Below are positions 36,357 through 45,024 of a DNA stretch of 64,000 nucleotides, piece by piece. Each line of letters opens with the position of its first letter. Position 1 is the first letter of the stretch. The position numbers and the translations under genes were made by a program. The notes under the pieces were generated by a model. It was not told where the DNA came from and did not search any database. It saw only the letters and a list, made by a program, of their open reading frames with translations. The DNA is from Thioalkalivibrio sp. ALJ12 (lineage in GTDB: Bacteria > Pseudomonadota > Gammaproteobacteria > Ectothiorhodospirales > Ectothiorhodospiraceae): assembly GCF_000378305.1 (NCBI RefSeq), contig NZ_KB899538.1:496001-560000 (forward strand), written 5' to 3'.

Positions 36357-37187
36357 GTGATCACTAGTAATCCCTTTGCCGAACTGGCTGCGTTTATTCC
36401 ACCAGCCGCAATGCAGTGGTATGTCGTGCTCATGGTCATTCTCGTGGCCGGCGGCACGATCCTCGACATGATGCACAAGAGGAGTGCCAAGTACTTTTTC
36501 GAGAACGCCAAGAAAGCCGAGAAGAATGCGAGCCGAAGCGTGAGCGGTGGCGAGAAATTCTCGCTGGCGATGCAGACCATCGGGAAAGAGGTCATCACCT
36601 CCGGCGAATTCAAGAATCCGACGCGTCGTGCCTCCCACCTCTTCACCATGTGGGGCTTTATCGTTTTCGTCGTCTCCTCCGCCGTGCTGATCTTTGGCTA
36701 CGCGGCCGAGCCGGCCGCCGGCGTGTGGCCGCTCCTGTGGCACCTGGGCGCCTTGTCGCTCGCCTTTGGCGGCTACTGGTTCTGGTTTTTCATTCGTGTC
36801 GATGTCAATTCCGAAGGCCGTCGCTGGTACCAGCTGGTCCGCGCGGACCTGTTCATCGTGTCGCTGCTGGCGATGTCGACGTTCGCCATTCTGTGGTCGC
36901 TGACCCAGGGCGCAGGTGCCCTCGGCTGGCTCTTCTTCGTGCTCTTCCTCGCGGCTACCACGACCCTGTTCGCAACCGTCTACTGGTCGAAATTCGCGCA
37001 CATGTTCTTCAAGCCCGCCGCGGCCTACCAGAAGCGCCTTACCCGGGCCGACGGCTCCGCCGAGAACCTTCCGACCCTTACGCGTGATGACCCCGAGCAG
37101 CAGCAGCGCCATTCCATGGAGTTGCTGCGCGACGCGCCGATGGAGATGGGGAAGGGTATCCAGCGTGAAGCGCCCAACCACTACTAA
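36357..37187 (+). CDS. aprM: APS reductase membrane anchor AprM
   Basis: Putative membrane partner of APS reductase in gammaproteobacterial sulfur oxidisers, 276 aa. Five hydrophobic segments are visible, near residues 18-36, 96-116, 127-150, 167-185 and 192-213, with histidines in or beside several helices. A GTG start at 36357 is chosen for its GAGGAGG site at 36341-36347; a longer GTG at 36321 lacks one. It precedes aprB by 39 bases. It would pass electrons from AprBA to quinone in place of QmoABC. Confidence 0.85.
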   Translation: MITSNPFAELAAFIPPAAMQWYVVLMVILVAGGTILDMMHKRSAKYFFENAKKAEKNASRSVSGGEKFSLAMQTIGKEVITSGEFKNPTRRASHLFTMWGFIVFVVSSAVLIFGYAAEPAAGVWPLLWHLGALSLAFGGYWFWFFIRVDVNSEGRRWYQLVRADLFIVSLLAMSTFAILWSLTQGAGALGWLFFVLFLAATTTLFATVYWSKFAHMFFKPAAAYQKRLTRADGSAENLPTLTRDDPEQQQRHSMELLRDAPMEMGKGIQREAPNHY

Positions 37188-37226
37188 AGCCATTTACCCG
37201 AACATCAGCATCGATCGAGGACTACC

Positions 37227-37706
37227 ATGCCAACTTTCGTATACATGACCCGTTGCGATGGCTGTGGATACTGCGTGGATATCTGCCCGTCAGACATCAT
37301 GCATATCGACGAAACCACCCGTCGTGCCTACAACATCGAGCCCAATATGTGCTGGGAGTGCTTCTCCTGCGTGAAAGCCTGCCCGCACCACGCCATTGAC
37401 GTGCGCGGCTATGCGGACTTCGCGCCGCTTGGGCACAGCGTACGCGTCGACCGCGACGAAGAGCGGGGAACTATCGCCTGGAAGATCAAGTTCCGCGATG
37501 GTCGCGAAAAGGAGTTCCTGTCGCCCATTACCACCAAACCCTGGGGCAAGCACATCCCGCAGCTGGCCGACGTTCCTGCGCCGGACAAGTCGATGAGGGA
37601 CAGCCAGCTGCTGTTCAACGAGCCCAAGTACATCCGTATGGATGAGGGGGATCTGCACACGCTTGAGGCCGCCGGTCTCAAACTGAAAGAAGGGGTGTAC
37701 TACTGA
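37227..37706 (+). CDS. aprB: adenylylsulfate reductase beta subunit AprB
   Basis: Iron-sulfur subunit of APS reductase, 159 aa. It carries two ferredoxin clusters, C10/C13/C16/C20 (CDGCGYCVDIC) and C42/C45/C48/C52 (CWECFSCVKAC), and a long C-terminal tail that wraps around AprA in known structures. The enzyme here runs in the oxidative direction, sulfite + AMP to APS. Its stop overlaps the aprA start. Confidence 0.97.
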   Translation: MPTFVYMTRCDGCGYCVDICPSDIMHIDETTRRAYNIEPNMCWECFSCVKACPHHAIDVRGYADFAPLGHSVRVDRDEERGTIAWKIKFRDGREKEFLSPITTKPWGKHIPQLADVPAPDKSMRDSQLLFNEPKYIRMDEGDLHTLEAAGLKLKEGVYY

Positions 37707-39604
37707 TGGCCTACAAGACAATCGTCGAAGACAACATCGACATCTTGGTTTGTGGCGCCGGCCTGGGCGGCACGGGCGCCGCCTGGGAAGCCCGGTTCTG
37801 GGGCCAGGACAAGAAGGTCGTGATTGCGGAGAAGGCCAACATCGACCGCTCCGGCGCCGTGGCCCAGGGCCTGTACGCGATCAACTGCTACATGGGCACC
37901 CGCTGGGGCGAGAACAACCCCGAGGACCATGTTCGCTACGCGCGTATCGACCTGATGGGCATGGTGCGCGAGGATCTGCTGTTCGACATGGCGCGCCACG
38001 TGGATTCCACCGTGCACCAGTTCGAGGAATGGGGTCTCCCGCTGATGCGCGACCCGAAGACGGGCGCCTACCAGCGGGAAGGCCGCTGGCAGATCATGAT
38101 CCACGGCGAGTCCTACAAGCCGATCGTGGCCGAGGCCGCCAAGAAGTCGGCCGATACGATCTACAACCGCATCTGCGTCACCCATCTGCTGATGGACGAG
38201 TCCAAGGAGAACCGGGTGGCCGGCGCCGTGGGCTTCAATGTGCGCACCGGCAACTATCACGTCTTCAAGTCGAAGACGGTAATCGTTGCTGCCGGCGGCG
38301 CATCGATGATCTTCAAGCCGCGCTCGGTCGGTGAAGGGGCGGGCCGTGTCTGGTACGCGCCCTGGTCTTCCGGCTCGGCCTACGGTCTGCTGATCAATGC
38401 CGGTGCCAAGATGACCCAGATGGAAAACCGCATCGTGCTGGCCCGCTTCAAGGATGGTTACGGCCCGGTCGGTGCCTACTTCCTGCATCTGAAGACCCGC
38501 ACGCAGAACTGCAACGGCGAAGAGTACGAGTCCAAGTGGTGGCCGCAGCTGCAGGAGATGGTCGGCAAGGAGTACCTGGATCCGGAGGTCTCCCACCGGA
38601 CCCATCGCCCGATCCCGACGTGCCTGCGCAACCACGCGTTCCTCAACGAGGTGAATGCCGGCCGTGGCCCGATCCACATGGTCACCATGGAGGCCTTCCA
38701 GGATCCGCATCTTGAAGAGGTGGGCTGGGAGAACTTCCTGGGTATGACCGTCGGCCAGGCCGTGCTCTGGGCCGCCACCGACGTGGACCCCAAGAACGAG
38801 AACCCCGAGCTGACCACCTCGGAGCCCTACGTGATGGGCTCGCATGCCACGGGCTGTGGAGCCTGGTGCTCCGGTCCGGAAGATGTTTCCCCGCCCGAGT
38901 ACTTCTGGGGCTACAACCGCATGACCAGCGTCGAAGGCCTGTTTGGTGCCGGCGACGCCGTGGGCGGGACGCCACATGCGTTCTCCTCCGGTTCCTTCAC
39001 CGAGGGCCGGCTGGCCGCGAAGGCTGCCTGCAAGTACATCGACGATGGCAAGGCCGACGGCATCCGCGTCTCCGATTCGCAGATCAACAAGCGCAAAGAG
39101 GAGATCTACAAGCCGCTCGAGCACTACAAGATCTATAGCAACGAGGTTGTGGCCGGTTCGGTCAATCCGAACTTCATCAACCCGCGCCAGGGTCTTGACC
39201 GCCTGCAGAAGCTGATGGACGAATACTGCGGCGGCGTGACGGTCAGCTACATGACCAACGAGAAGCTGCTCAATATCGGCCTGAAGAAGATGCACATCCT
39301 CGAAGAGGATCTGGACAAGCTGGCGGCGGAGGACATCCACGAGCTGCTGCGTGCCTGGGAGCTGAAGCACCGCGTGCGCACGGCCGAGAGCGTCTTCCAA
39401 CACACGCTGTTCCGCAAGGAAACCCGCTGGCCGGGTTACTACTACCGAGGCGACTACATGAAGCTCGACGACAAGAACTGGCATCACCTGACCGTCTCTC
39501 GTCGTGACCCGAAGACGGGCGAGTACACCATGGAGAAGGCGCCGTGCTATCACCTGGTCGACAAGGACGAGGCCCCGGCCGAACCCGAGAAGGCGGAAGC
39601 CTAG
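37706..39604 (+). CDS. aprA: adenylylsulfate reductase alpha subunit AprA
   Basis: FAD-containing catalytic subunit, 632 aa, joining sulfite to AMP to form APS. The N-terminal dinucleotide-binding segment (ILVCGAGLGGTGAAWEA) and the family blocks RSGAVAQGLYAINCY, EEWGLPLMRD and GSHATGCGAWCSG are present. The C-terminus ends in a Glu/Ala/Pro-rich tail. ATG 37706 overlaps the aprB TGA by one base, indicating coupled translation. Length fits the family. Confidence 0.97.
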   Translation: MAYKTIVEDNIDILVCGAGLGGTGAAWEARFWGQDKKVVIAEKANIDRSGAVAQGLYAINCYMGTRWGENNPEDHVRYARIDLMGMVREDLLFDMARHVDSTVHQFEEWGLPLMRDPKTGAYQREGRWQIMIHGESYKPIVAEAAKKSADTIYNRICVTHLLMDESKENRVAGAVGFNVRTGNYHVFKSKTVIVAAGGASMIFKPRSVGEGAGRVWYAPWSSGSAYGLLINAGAKMTQMENRIVLARFKDGYGPVGAYFLHLKTRTQNCNGEEYESKWWPQLQEMVGKEYLDPEVSHRTHRPIPTCLRNHAFLNEVNAGRGPIHMVTMEAFQDPHLEEVGWENFLGMTVGQAVLWAATDVDPKNENPELTTSEPYVMGSHATGCGAWCSGPEDVSPPEYFWGYNRMTSVEGLFGAGDAVGGTPHAFSSGSFTEGRLAAKAACKYIDDGKADGIRVSDSQINKRKEEIYKPLEHYKIYSNEVVAGSVNPNFINPRQGLDRLQKLMDEYCGGVTVSYMTNEKLLNIGLKKMHILEEDLDKLAAEDIHELLRAWELKHRVRTAESVFQHTLFRKETRWPGYYYRGDYMKLDDKNWHHLTVSRRDPKTGEYTMEKAPCYHLVDKDEAPAEPEKAEA

Positions 39605-39613
39605 GGTGCTAAC

Positions 39614-39641
39614 GTGACGGGGTCGGGTGCGGCCCCGTCAC
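39614..39641 (+). other. intercistronic hairpin after aprA
   Basis: A perfect 9-bp stem GTGACGGGG/CCCCGTCAC lies 10 bases after the aprA stop and has no T-run. It could protect the aprMBA message or reduce read-through into the following accessory genes. Confidence 0.5.
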
Positions 39642-39719
39642 CACGGCTGGCAAGCAGCGATGGCCAACGCGTTCGCGCGTTGGTCTTCTCTTTCAACCGT
39701 CACCCCCGGGGGTTTCAAC

Positions 39720-40112
39720 ATGACCAGTGCAGCTGAAGCACAGCCAATGCCGGAGACCTCGATGAACATCATCGATCACTCCGACGAGGAGATCCTGGAG
39801 ATCGCCCATCCCATGTGGAGCGATCTGATCAAGTACTCGAACAAGGGCCAGTACGGCAAGTTCGTCCGCCGGTTCTCCTACCACCTGCTGTTCGGCCTTA
39901 ACGAGGTCGAGGTGGGCAAGCAGTTCGCCCAGAGCGAGCTGACCCGCAACCTGAAAGATGACTGGGATTACCTCGGCATCATTCGCCGCGGCGAACATGT
40001 CACGGTCCTGTATCGGGTGCGCAGCACGAAGAAAGAAGGGGAGTGGCTCGGCCGCATGGTCCTCGGCTACGAGGAAGGCGAAGTGCGAATCTTCGGTGCG
40101 TCCATTTTCTAA
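39720..40112 (+). CDS. apr-linked protein of unknown function, 130 aa
   Basis: A soluble 130-aa protein lacking cysteines, signal peptide and membrane helices. The C-terminal half (DDWDYLGIIRRGEHVTVLYR to RIFGASIF) alternates beta-like strands and recalls an NTF2-like fold, but I cannot assign a family. The ATG at 39720 is 115 bases after aprA. A second possible start is the Met at residue 15. Same strand as aprMBA and before the apr terminator, so probably co-transcribed. Confidence 0.75.
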   Translation: MTSAAEAQPMPETSMNIIDHSDEEILEIAHPMWSDLIKYSNKGQYGKFVRRFSYHLLFGLNEVEVGKQFAQSELTRNLKDDWDYLGIIRRGEHVTVLYRVRSTKKEGEWLGRMVLGYEEGEVRIFGASIF

Positions 40113-40128
40113 GACAGCGGGACTTTGA

Positions 40129-40641
40129 ATGACAGATGTAATCAAGGACAACAAGTACGTCGAGCTGAATTACCAGGTCATCGACGAGAAATCCGGCCAG
40201 GTCCTGACCGAGGTGGAGTTCCCCCTGGGATACGTGCACGGCGTCAATGAGGTCCTGTCGCCCAAGGTGATGGGCGAGCTTGAGGGCAAGGCGCAGGGCG
40301 AAACCATCGAGGTCCCCATCGATTGCAATGCGCTGTACGGCCCGCGCGACGAGTCCCTGGTGATCACGGAAGCGATCGAAAACGTGCCGGAGGAGTACCG
40401 CGAGCTCGGTACGGCGATCCTGATGGAAAACGATCGTGGCCAGACCAAGAATTTTCTGGTTACGCGGCTCGACGACAAGACGATCACCATTGATGGCAAT
40501 AACCCGCTGTGTGGTCGGCAGGTGATTTTCAAACTGAATGTGTTGTTGGTGCGTGATGCCACTGCGGACGAAATCGAGCATGGTGGCAAGGTGGAGTCGG
40601 GCCCGGAAATCGACAGCGGACGAGCGGTGCCCATCGAGTGA
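40129..40641 (+). CDS. FKBP/SlyD-like peptidyl-prolyl isomerase
   Basis: A 170-aa cytosolic protein of the SlyD-type FKBP class. The N-terminal half has the FKBP strand pattern (KYVELNYQVIDEKSGQVL, then FPLGYVHGVNEVLSPKVMGELEGKAQGE), with an insert-in-flap region at about 70-130 that carries chaperone activity in SlyD. The His/Cys-rich metal tail of E. coli SlyD is absent. It sits 16 bases after the 130-aa gene. A role in folding or assembly of Apr proteins is a reasonable but untested inference. Confidence 0.82.
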   Translation: MTDVIKDNKYVELNYQVIDEKSGQVLTEVEFPLGYVHGVNEVLSPKVMGELEGKAQGETIEVPIDCNALYGPRDESLVITEAIENVPEEYRELGTAILMENDRGQTKNFLVTRLDDKTITIDGNNPLCGRQVIFKLNVLLVRDATADEIEHGGKVESGPEIDSGRAVPIE

Positions 40642-40732
40642 TGGGGCCGGTTTGCCCGGCCTTTCAGTATGTCTGGGGGCGAGACGTTAATGTCCCATCC
40701 CCTCTTTTTCATCGAAGCGAGGTGAATGAACC

Positions 40733-40897
40733 ATGAGCCAGGATACCGAGAAGAAACACCCGCAGGTCCCGGACGGCAAGTCCCGTTACCTGGTGACCCG
40801 CCAGATGCCGCCCAACGAAAAGGGCTTCGTCGGTTACGAGACGATCTGGGAGTCTTTCCAGAAAGAGGCGGAATACCAGACGCCGAAGCGCCCCTGA
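40733..40897 (+). CDS. small protein of unknown function, 54 aa
   Basis: An ATG at 40733 with a GAGGT ribosome site 8-12 bases upstream opens a 54-codon frame ending in TGA at 40895-40897. The product is soluble, charged and aromatic-rich (SRYLVTRQMPPNEKGFVGYE), with no Cys. It is the last frame before the terminator at 40949 and lies 91 bases after the FKBP-like gene, so it appears to belong to the apr transcription unit. Codon use resembles its neighbours. Confidence 0.65.
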   Translation: MSQDTEKKHPQVPDGKSRYLVTRQMPPNEKGFVGYETIWESFQKEAEYQTPKRP

Positions 40898-40948
40898 AGC
40901 CGGGAGTAGTCGATAGCCGCCCCTTCGATACCGGGGGCGCTGCCCTGC

Positions 40949-40990
40949 CGTCCGCTTGCGATCGTCATCGCCGGCGGACGTTTTTGTTTT
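40949..40990 (+). terminator. terminator of the apr accessory unit
   Basis: A 7-bp outer stem CGTCCGC/GCGGACG with an inner GCGAT/ATCGC stem is followed directly by TTTTTGTTTT. It lies 52 bases after the 54-aa gene and before the convergent transporter gene at 41039. Confidence 0.85.
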
Positions 40991-41038
40991 GGTAGGCCCC
41001 GGACGGACGGGCCGACGTTCGGAACCCGGGCCCGCCTC

Positions 41039-42466
41039 TTACGAGGGGGCGCGTTCCGGTCCCTCCGGCGGCGCCTGCAACTCCGACGGTCGACCCGGCT
41101 GGGCCATGCGGTCCGGATTGGCCCAGCGCATCAGGGCGAGGGCCAGCAGGATGGTGGGGATGCCAATGAGCGCGGAGCTGGCAAAGAACCAGAACCAGCC
41201 CAGGTGCTCGGCGAATACGCCGGTAAATCCGGCCAGGAACTGACCCGGGAGGGTCATGATCGAGCTGAACAGGGCGTACTGGGTCGCGGTGTAGGCCGAG
41301 TTGGTCAGGCTGGAGAGATAGGCGATGAACACCGATATCGCCATCCCGCCGGAGAGATTGTCGGCCATGATTGCGAACACCAGACCGTAGGTTTCCGGGC
41401 CCAGGGTCGCCAGCCAGGAGAAGGTCAGGTTGGTAGCCGGCGCCAGGATGGCGGTGGCGATCAGCATGCGCATGATCCCGAAACGCACGACCAGCAGTCC
41501 GCCCAGGGCGGCCCCCGTCAGCGTCATCGCCAGCCCGAAGGCCGCGGCGATGTTGGCGATCTCGTCCTTGGTGAAGCCCAGGTCGAGATAGAACGGGTTG
41601 GCCATCACCCCCATGAAGATGTCGCTGATGCGGAAGATCGCGATGAACGCGATCACCAGCAGGGCGATTCGTCCGAAGCGCTGCCAGAACTCCACGAACG
41701 GGCATACCACTGCGCCGATGAACCAGGCCTTGAAGTCCCGCCAGAGGCCGGTGTCGGCGGTGTTGTTGATGTAATGCACCACGCGTTCTTCGAGCCGGGC
41801 GGTCTGCGCGTCGCGGGTGGCCACCTCGGGTTCGCGCACGATCAGGGTGCATACGACCCCGACCAGCATCAGCGCCGCCATCGCCATATAGGACAGGCTC
41901 CAGCTGCCGGCGGCCGCAATATGCAGCGCCCCCGCCCCGGCCGTCAGCAATGCCACGCGATAGCCAAAGACATAGGCTGCGGCCATCGCGCCCTGGCGCT
42001 CCTGGCTGACCGCCTCGATGCGGTAGGCGTCGATCGCGATGTCCTGGGTCGCGGCACCAAAGGCGGTCAGTACCGCCCAGACCGCGACCAGCCAGAGCTG
42101 TTCGGTGGGGTCGGTAAAGGCGATTCCGAACAGCCCCAGCATGATGGTCGCCTGCGCCGCCAGCATCCAGGCCCGCCGTCGCCCGAAGATCCGGGTCAGC
42201 AGCGGTAGCCGCATCCGGTCCACGATGGGAGCCCACAGCACCTTGATGCTGTAGGCCATGCCCACCCAGGAGAGGAAACCGATGGAGGCCAGTTCGACCC
42301 CGAGGTCGCGCAGCCAGGCGGTGAAGGTGCCGCCGGTCAGCAGTAGCGGGAGTCCGGCGGCAAAACCGAGGAACAGCATGCCCACCACCCGCGGGTGGCG
42401 GTAGACGGCCAGCGCCTCGCGCCAGTCGCGGTTTGGCCGGTTCTGCGACTCGGCAGCCGTGCTCAC
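41039..42466 (-). CDS. AmpG-like MFS transporter
   Basis: A 475-aa major-facilitator protein with about 12-14 hydrophobic helices. The N-terminal GFAAGLPLLLTGGTFTAWL and the SWVGMAYSIKVLWAPIVDR segment are typical of AmpG, which imports anhydro-muropeptides for cell-wall recycling. A central loop near residues 215-245 separates two halves. It follows xthA by 21 bases on the same strand. Some AmpG-like proteins carry other solutes, so substrate is by family only. Confidence 0.8.
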   Translation of the reverse strand: MSTAAESQNRPNRDWREALAVYRHPRVVGMLFLGFAAGLPLLLTGGTFTAWLRDLGVELASIGFLSWVGMAYSIKVLWAPIVDRMRLPLLTRIFGRRRAWMLAAQATIMLGLFGIAFTDPTEQLWLVAVWAVLTAFGAATQDIAIDAYRIEAVSQERQGAMAAAYVFGYRVALLTAGAGALHIAAAGSWSLSYMAMAALMLVGVVCTLIVREPEVATRDAQTARLEERVVHYINNTADTGLWRDFKAWFIGAVVCPFVEFWQRFGRIALLVIAFIAIFRISDIFMGVMANPFYLDLGFTKDEIANIAAAFGLAMTLTGAALGGLLVVRFGIMRMLIATAILAPATNLTFSWLATLGPETYGLVFAIMADNLSGGMAISVFIAYLSSLTNSAYTATQYALFSSIMTLPGQFLAGFTGVFAEHLGWFWFFASSALIGIPTILLALALMRWANPDRMAQPGRPSELQAPPEGPERAPS

Positions 42467-42487
42467 GAAGAGGCCCGCGAACGACGA

Positions 42488-43261
42488 TCAGGGGGTGTAG
42501 TCATAGTCGATCCAGAACGGGGCGTGATCGGAGTAGCGGTCGTCCGTATGGATGTACGGGGCCCGCGCGGTCTCCGCGATGCCGGGGGTGGCAATCTGGT
42601 AGTCGATGCGCCAGCCCACGTTCTTCGCCCAGGCCTGGCCGCGATTGGACCACCAGGTGTACTGCTCGGGTCGGTCGTCCAGCCGCCGGAATACATCCAC
42701 CATCCCGATCTCGTCGAACAGGTGATCCAGCCAGGCCCGCTCCTCGGGCAGGAAGCCCGAGTTCTTCTGATTGGATTTCCAGTTGCGCAGGTCGATCTCC
42801 TTGTGGGCGATGTTCCAGTCGCCGCAGATCACCCACTCGCGCCCGTCCTGCATGCGCTCCGCCAGCCAGGGCCGGAAGAAGTCCAGAAACCGCCACTTCG
42901 AATCCTGCCGGTGGTCCCCCGAGGAACCCGAGGGCAGGTAGAGCGACACCACGGACAGGTCCCCGAAGCGCATCTCCACGTAGCGGCCCTCGTTGTCCGC
43001 CTCCTCGAAGCCAATGCGCGTGATCACCTCGTCCGGCTGACGCCGGCTGTACAGGGCCACGCCACTGTAGCCGGGCTTGACCGCATCCACATAGGCGCAG
43101 TGGTAGCCGGGGGGATGGAAAGGCTCGCCCTGAATCTGGTGAATCTGGGCCTTGGTCTCCTGGATGCAGACCACGTCGGCCTCGGTCGTCGGGAGCCAGT
43201 CGAAGAAGCCCTTTCGGGCGGCGGCACGGATGCCGTTGGCGTTCATCGAGAGTATGCGCAT
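42488..43261 (-). CDS. xthA: exodeoxyribonuclease III
   Basis: Base-excision-repair AP endonuclease and 3'-exonuclease, 257 aa. ExoIII motifs in order: MRILSMNANGIRAA, the metal-binding Glu in CIQETKAQ, GDWNIAH, and the C-terminal SDHAPFWIDYD with the catalytic Asp-His. No signal peptide. It lies back-to-back with pyrE across 103 bp. Confidence 0.95.
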   Translation of the reverse strand: MRILSMNANGIRAAARKGFFDWLPTTEADVVCIQETKAQIHQIQGEPFHPPGYHCAYVDAVKPGYSGVALYSRRQPDEVITRIGFEEADNEGRYVEMRFGDLSVVSLYLPSGSSGDHRQDSKWRFLDFFRPWLAERMQDGREWVICGDWNIAHKEIDLRNWKSNQKNSGFLPEERAWLDHLFDEIGMVDVFRRLDDRPEQYTWWSNRGQAWAKNVGWRIDYQIATPGIAETARAPYIHTDDRYSDHAPFWIDYDYTP

Positions 43262-43364
43262 GGCCGGGAACGATACCGGCGCGCGCGCGTGCAGGAAAGG
43301 GCTGGCATGATGAATCCAGCCCCGCCTGTGTCAGAATACGGCGTTTTCCGACCGGAGCCCCACG

Positions 43365-44000
43365 ATGACCGCCCATGCCTTTCTCGACTATGCCCTGGAA
43401 CGCGATGTCCTGCGCTTTGGCGAGTTCACACTGAAGTCGGGGCGGGTAAGCCCGTATTTCTTCAATGCCGGCCTGTTCAACCGCGGCTCCGATCTCGTAC
43501 GCCTGGGCGAGTTCTATGCACAGGCGATCGTCGATTCCGGCGTCTCCTTCGACCTGGTCTTTGGTCCGGCGTACAAGGGCATCCCGCTGGCTGCGGCCGT
43601 CACCGAGGCGCTGTACCGCGACCACGAGATGGACCGGCCCTGGGCCTTCAACCGCAAGGAGGCCAAGGACCATGGCGAGGGCGGCAACATTGTGGGGGCA
43701 CCGCTGGCCGGGCGTGTGCTGATTGTGGACGACGTGATCACCGCCGGCACTGCCATCCGCGAATCGGTGGAGCTGATCCGCGCGGCGGGCGCCACGCCGG
43801 TGGCGGTGGCCATTGCCCTGGATCGCGAAGAGCGCGGCCGCGGCGAGCGTTCGGCAATCCAGGAGGTCGAGGACGAGTTGGGCCTGGAGGTCGTGCGCGT
43901 GGCTCGGCTGGGGGACCTGGTGCAGATGCTGGAGCAGACCGGCCGCGCCCCTGAGCACCTCGAGGCCCTGCGCGCCTACCGCGCCGAATACGGGGTCTGA
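43365..44000 (+). CDS. pyrE: orotate phosphoribosyltransferase
   Basis: Transfers ribose 5-phosphate from PRPP to orotate in pyrimidine synthesis, 211 aa. The PRPP-binding motif [17 protein letters not shown] is intact, as is the lysine-rich flexible loop [12 protein letters not shown]. The ATG at 43365 is the first of the frame. It converges on the LysM gene with 5 bases between stops. Confidence 0.96.
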   Translation: MTAHAFLDYALERDVLRFGEFTLKSGRVSPYFFNAGLFNRGSDLVRLGEFYAQAIVDSGVSFDLVFGPAYKGIPLAAAVTEALYRDHEMDRPWAFNRKEAKDHGEGGNIVGAPLAGRVLIVDDVITAGTAIRESVELIRAAGATPVAVAIALDREERGRGERSAIQEVEDELGLEVVRVARLGDLVQMLEQTGRAPEHLEALRAYRAEYGV

Positions 44001-44005
44001 CCGGC

Positions 44006-45022
44006 TCAGGAAGCGCCTTCTTCCGAGCGTCCCAGACGCTCCAGGCGGCGCTGCAGTTCCAGAGCCCGCAAGCGGTATCCGCGTGCGGCCTCGAATTCGG
44101 GGTCGAGCTCCAGCGCCTTGTCCCACAGGGCAATCGCCTCGTCCAGGTCCTGGTTGCGATAACGCTGGATGGCGGCCGAATGCAGCTCGTCCTTGCGCTG
44201 TTCGCGCAGTTCCTCGCGCGCCTCCCGGGCCTTGGCGCGCCCGGAGTCGGCCTCCAACGCCCGGTCGTAGGCGGCCAGCGCGGCCTCGGGGTCACCCGCA
44301 TCCCGTGCCGCGTGCCCGCGCTGCTCCCAGTAGCGGCCGTCCACCGCGCGTTCCAGCTCGTCGAGTCGTTGCCCCCGAAGGCCATTGCCGGCCTGTGCGC
44401 GCGCCTGCCGGACACCGTCGCGCGCCTCTCCGTAACGCCCCGCCTCCAGGTCGGCCTCGATCGCGCGCAGGTAGGCCTCTTCGTCGTCCCGTCCCCCAAG
44501 GGCCGCCAATTGCTCGTCGAGCCTCTCCGCATTGGCGGCGGGGGCCTCGCGCGCGGCGGTCTCCGGTATGCGCAGGCGCTGGCCGGCCAGTAGCCGCGAT
44601 GGGCGCTCGATGTCGTTGTAACGCGCGAGGATCAGGAAGCGATTGGCATCGCCCAGGTACTGCCGGGCCAGCTGGCCCAGTGTCTCGCCCGGCTCTACCG
44701 TATGCGTAAAGTAGGCCGAGCCCAGTTCCTCGCGCGGGTCCGCATCCAGCTGCGCGCGCAGGCTGCGCGCGACCCGGTGACCGGACTCGCCCTCCAGGAA
44801 TCGGTCCAGCGCCGGGTCCGCCCGTTCGATGTCCCCTTCCTGCAGGGCCTCGATGATCTCCGCGATGGTCAGGTCTTCCGCCGCCACGGGGCCTTCTGCA
44901 GAGGCCTCTTCGGACACCTCGGGCGCCTCGGTGGCCGGTTCATCTCCTTCGACTCCCAGCATTGCACAGCCGGTCAGCAGGGCGACGAGGGGCAATGCTG
45001 CCCCGACAGCAAGACGCGTCAT
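44006..45022 (-). CDS. LysM/TPR lipoprotein
   Basis: A 338-aa predicted lipoprotein. The start at 45022 gives a type II signal with lipobox LTGC (Cys near residue 20). An acidic linker follows, then a LysM peptidoglycan-binding domain at about 105-155 (HTVEPGETLGQLARQYLGD...LLAGQRLRIP). The C-terminal half has long charged helices and a TPR-like pair (AIQRYRNQDLDEAIALWDKALELDPE). It lies 2 bases after the PP2C gene. Envelope attachment is clear; the specific role is unknown. Confidence 0.82.
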   Translation of the reverse strand: MTRLAVGAALPLVALLTGCAMLGVEGDEPATEAPEVSEEASAEGPVAAEDLTIAEIIEALQEGDIERADPALDRFLEGESGHRVARSLRAQLDADPREELGSAYFTHTVEPGETLGQLARQYLGDANRFLILARYNDIERPSRLLAGQRLRIPETAAREAPAANAERLDEQLAALGGRDDEEAYLRAIEADLEAGRYGEARDGVRQARAQAGNGLRGQRLDELERAVDGRYWEQRGHAARDAGDPEAALAAYDRALEADSGRAKAREAREELREQRKDELHSAAIQRYRNQDLDEAIALWDKALELDPEFEAARGYRLRALELQRRLERLGRSEEGAS

Positions 45023-45024
45023 GT

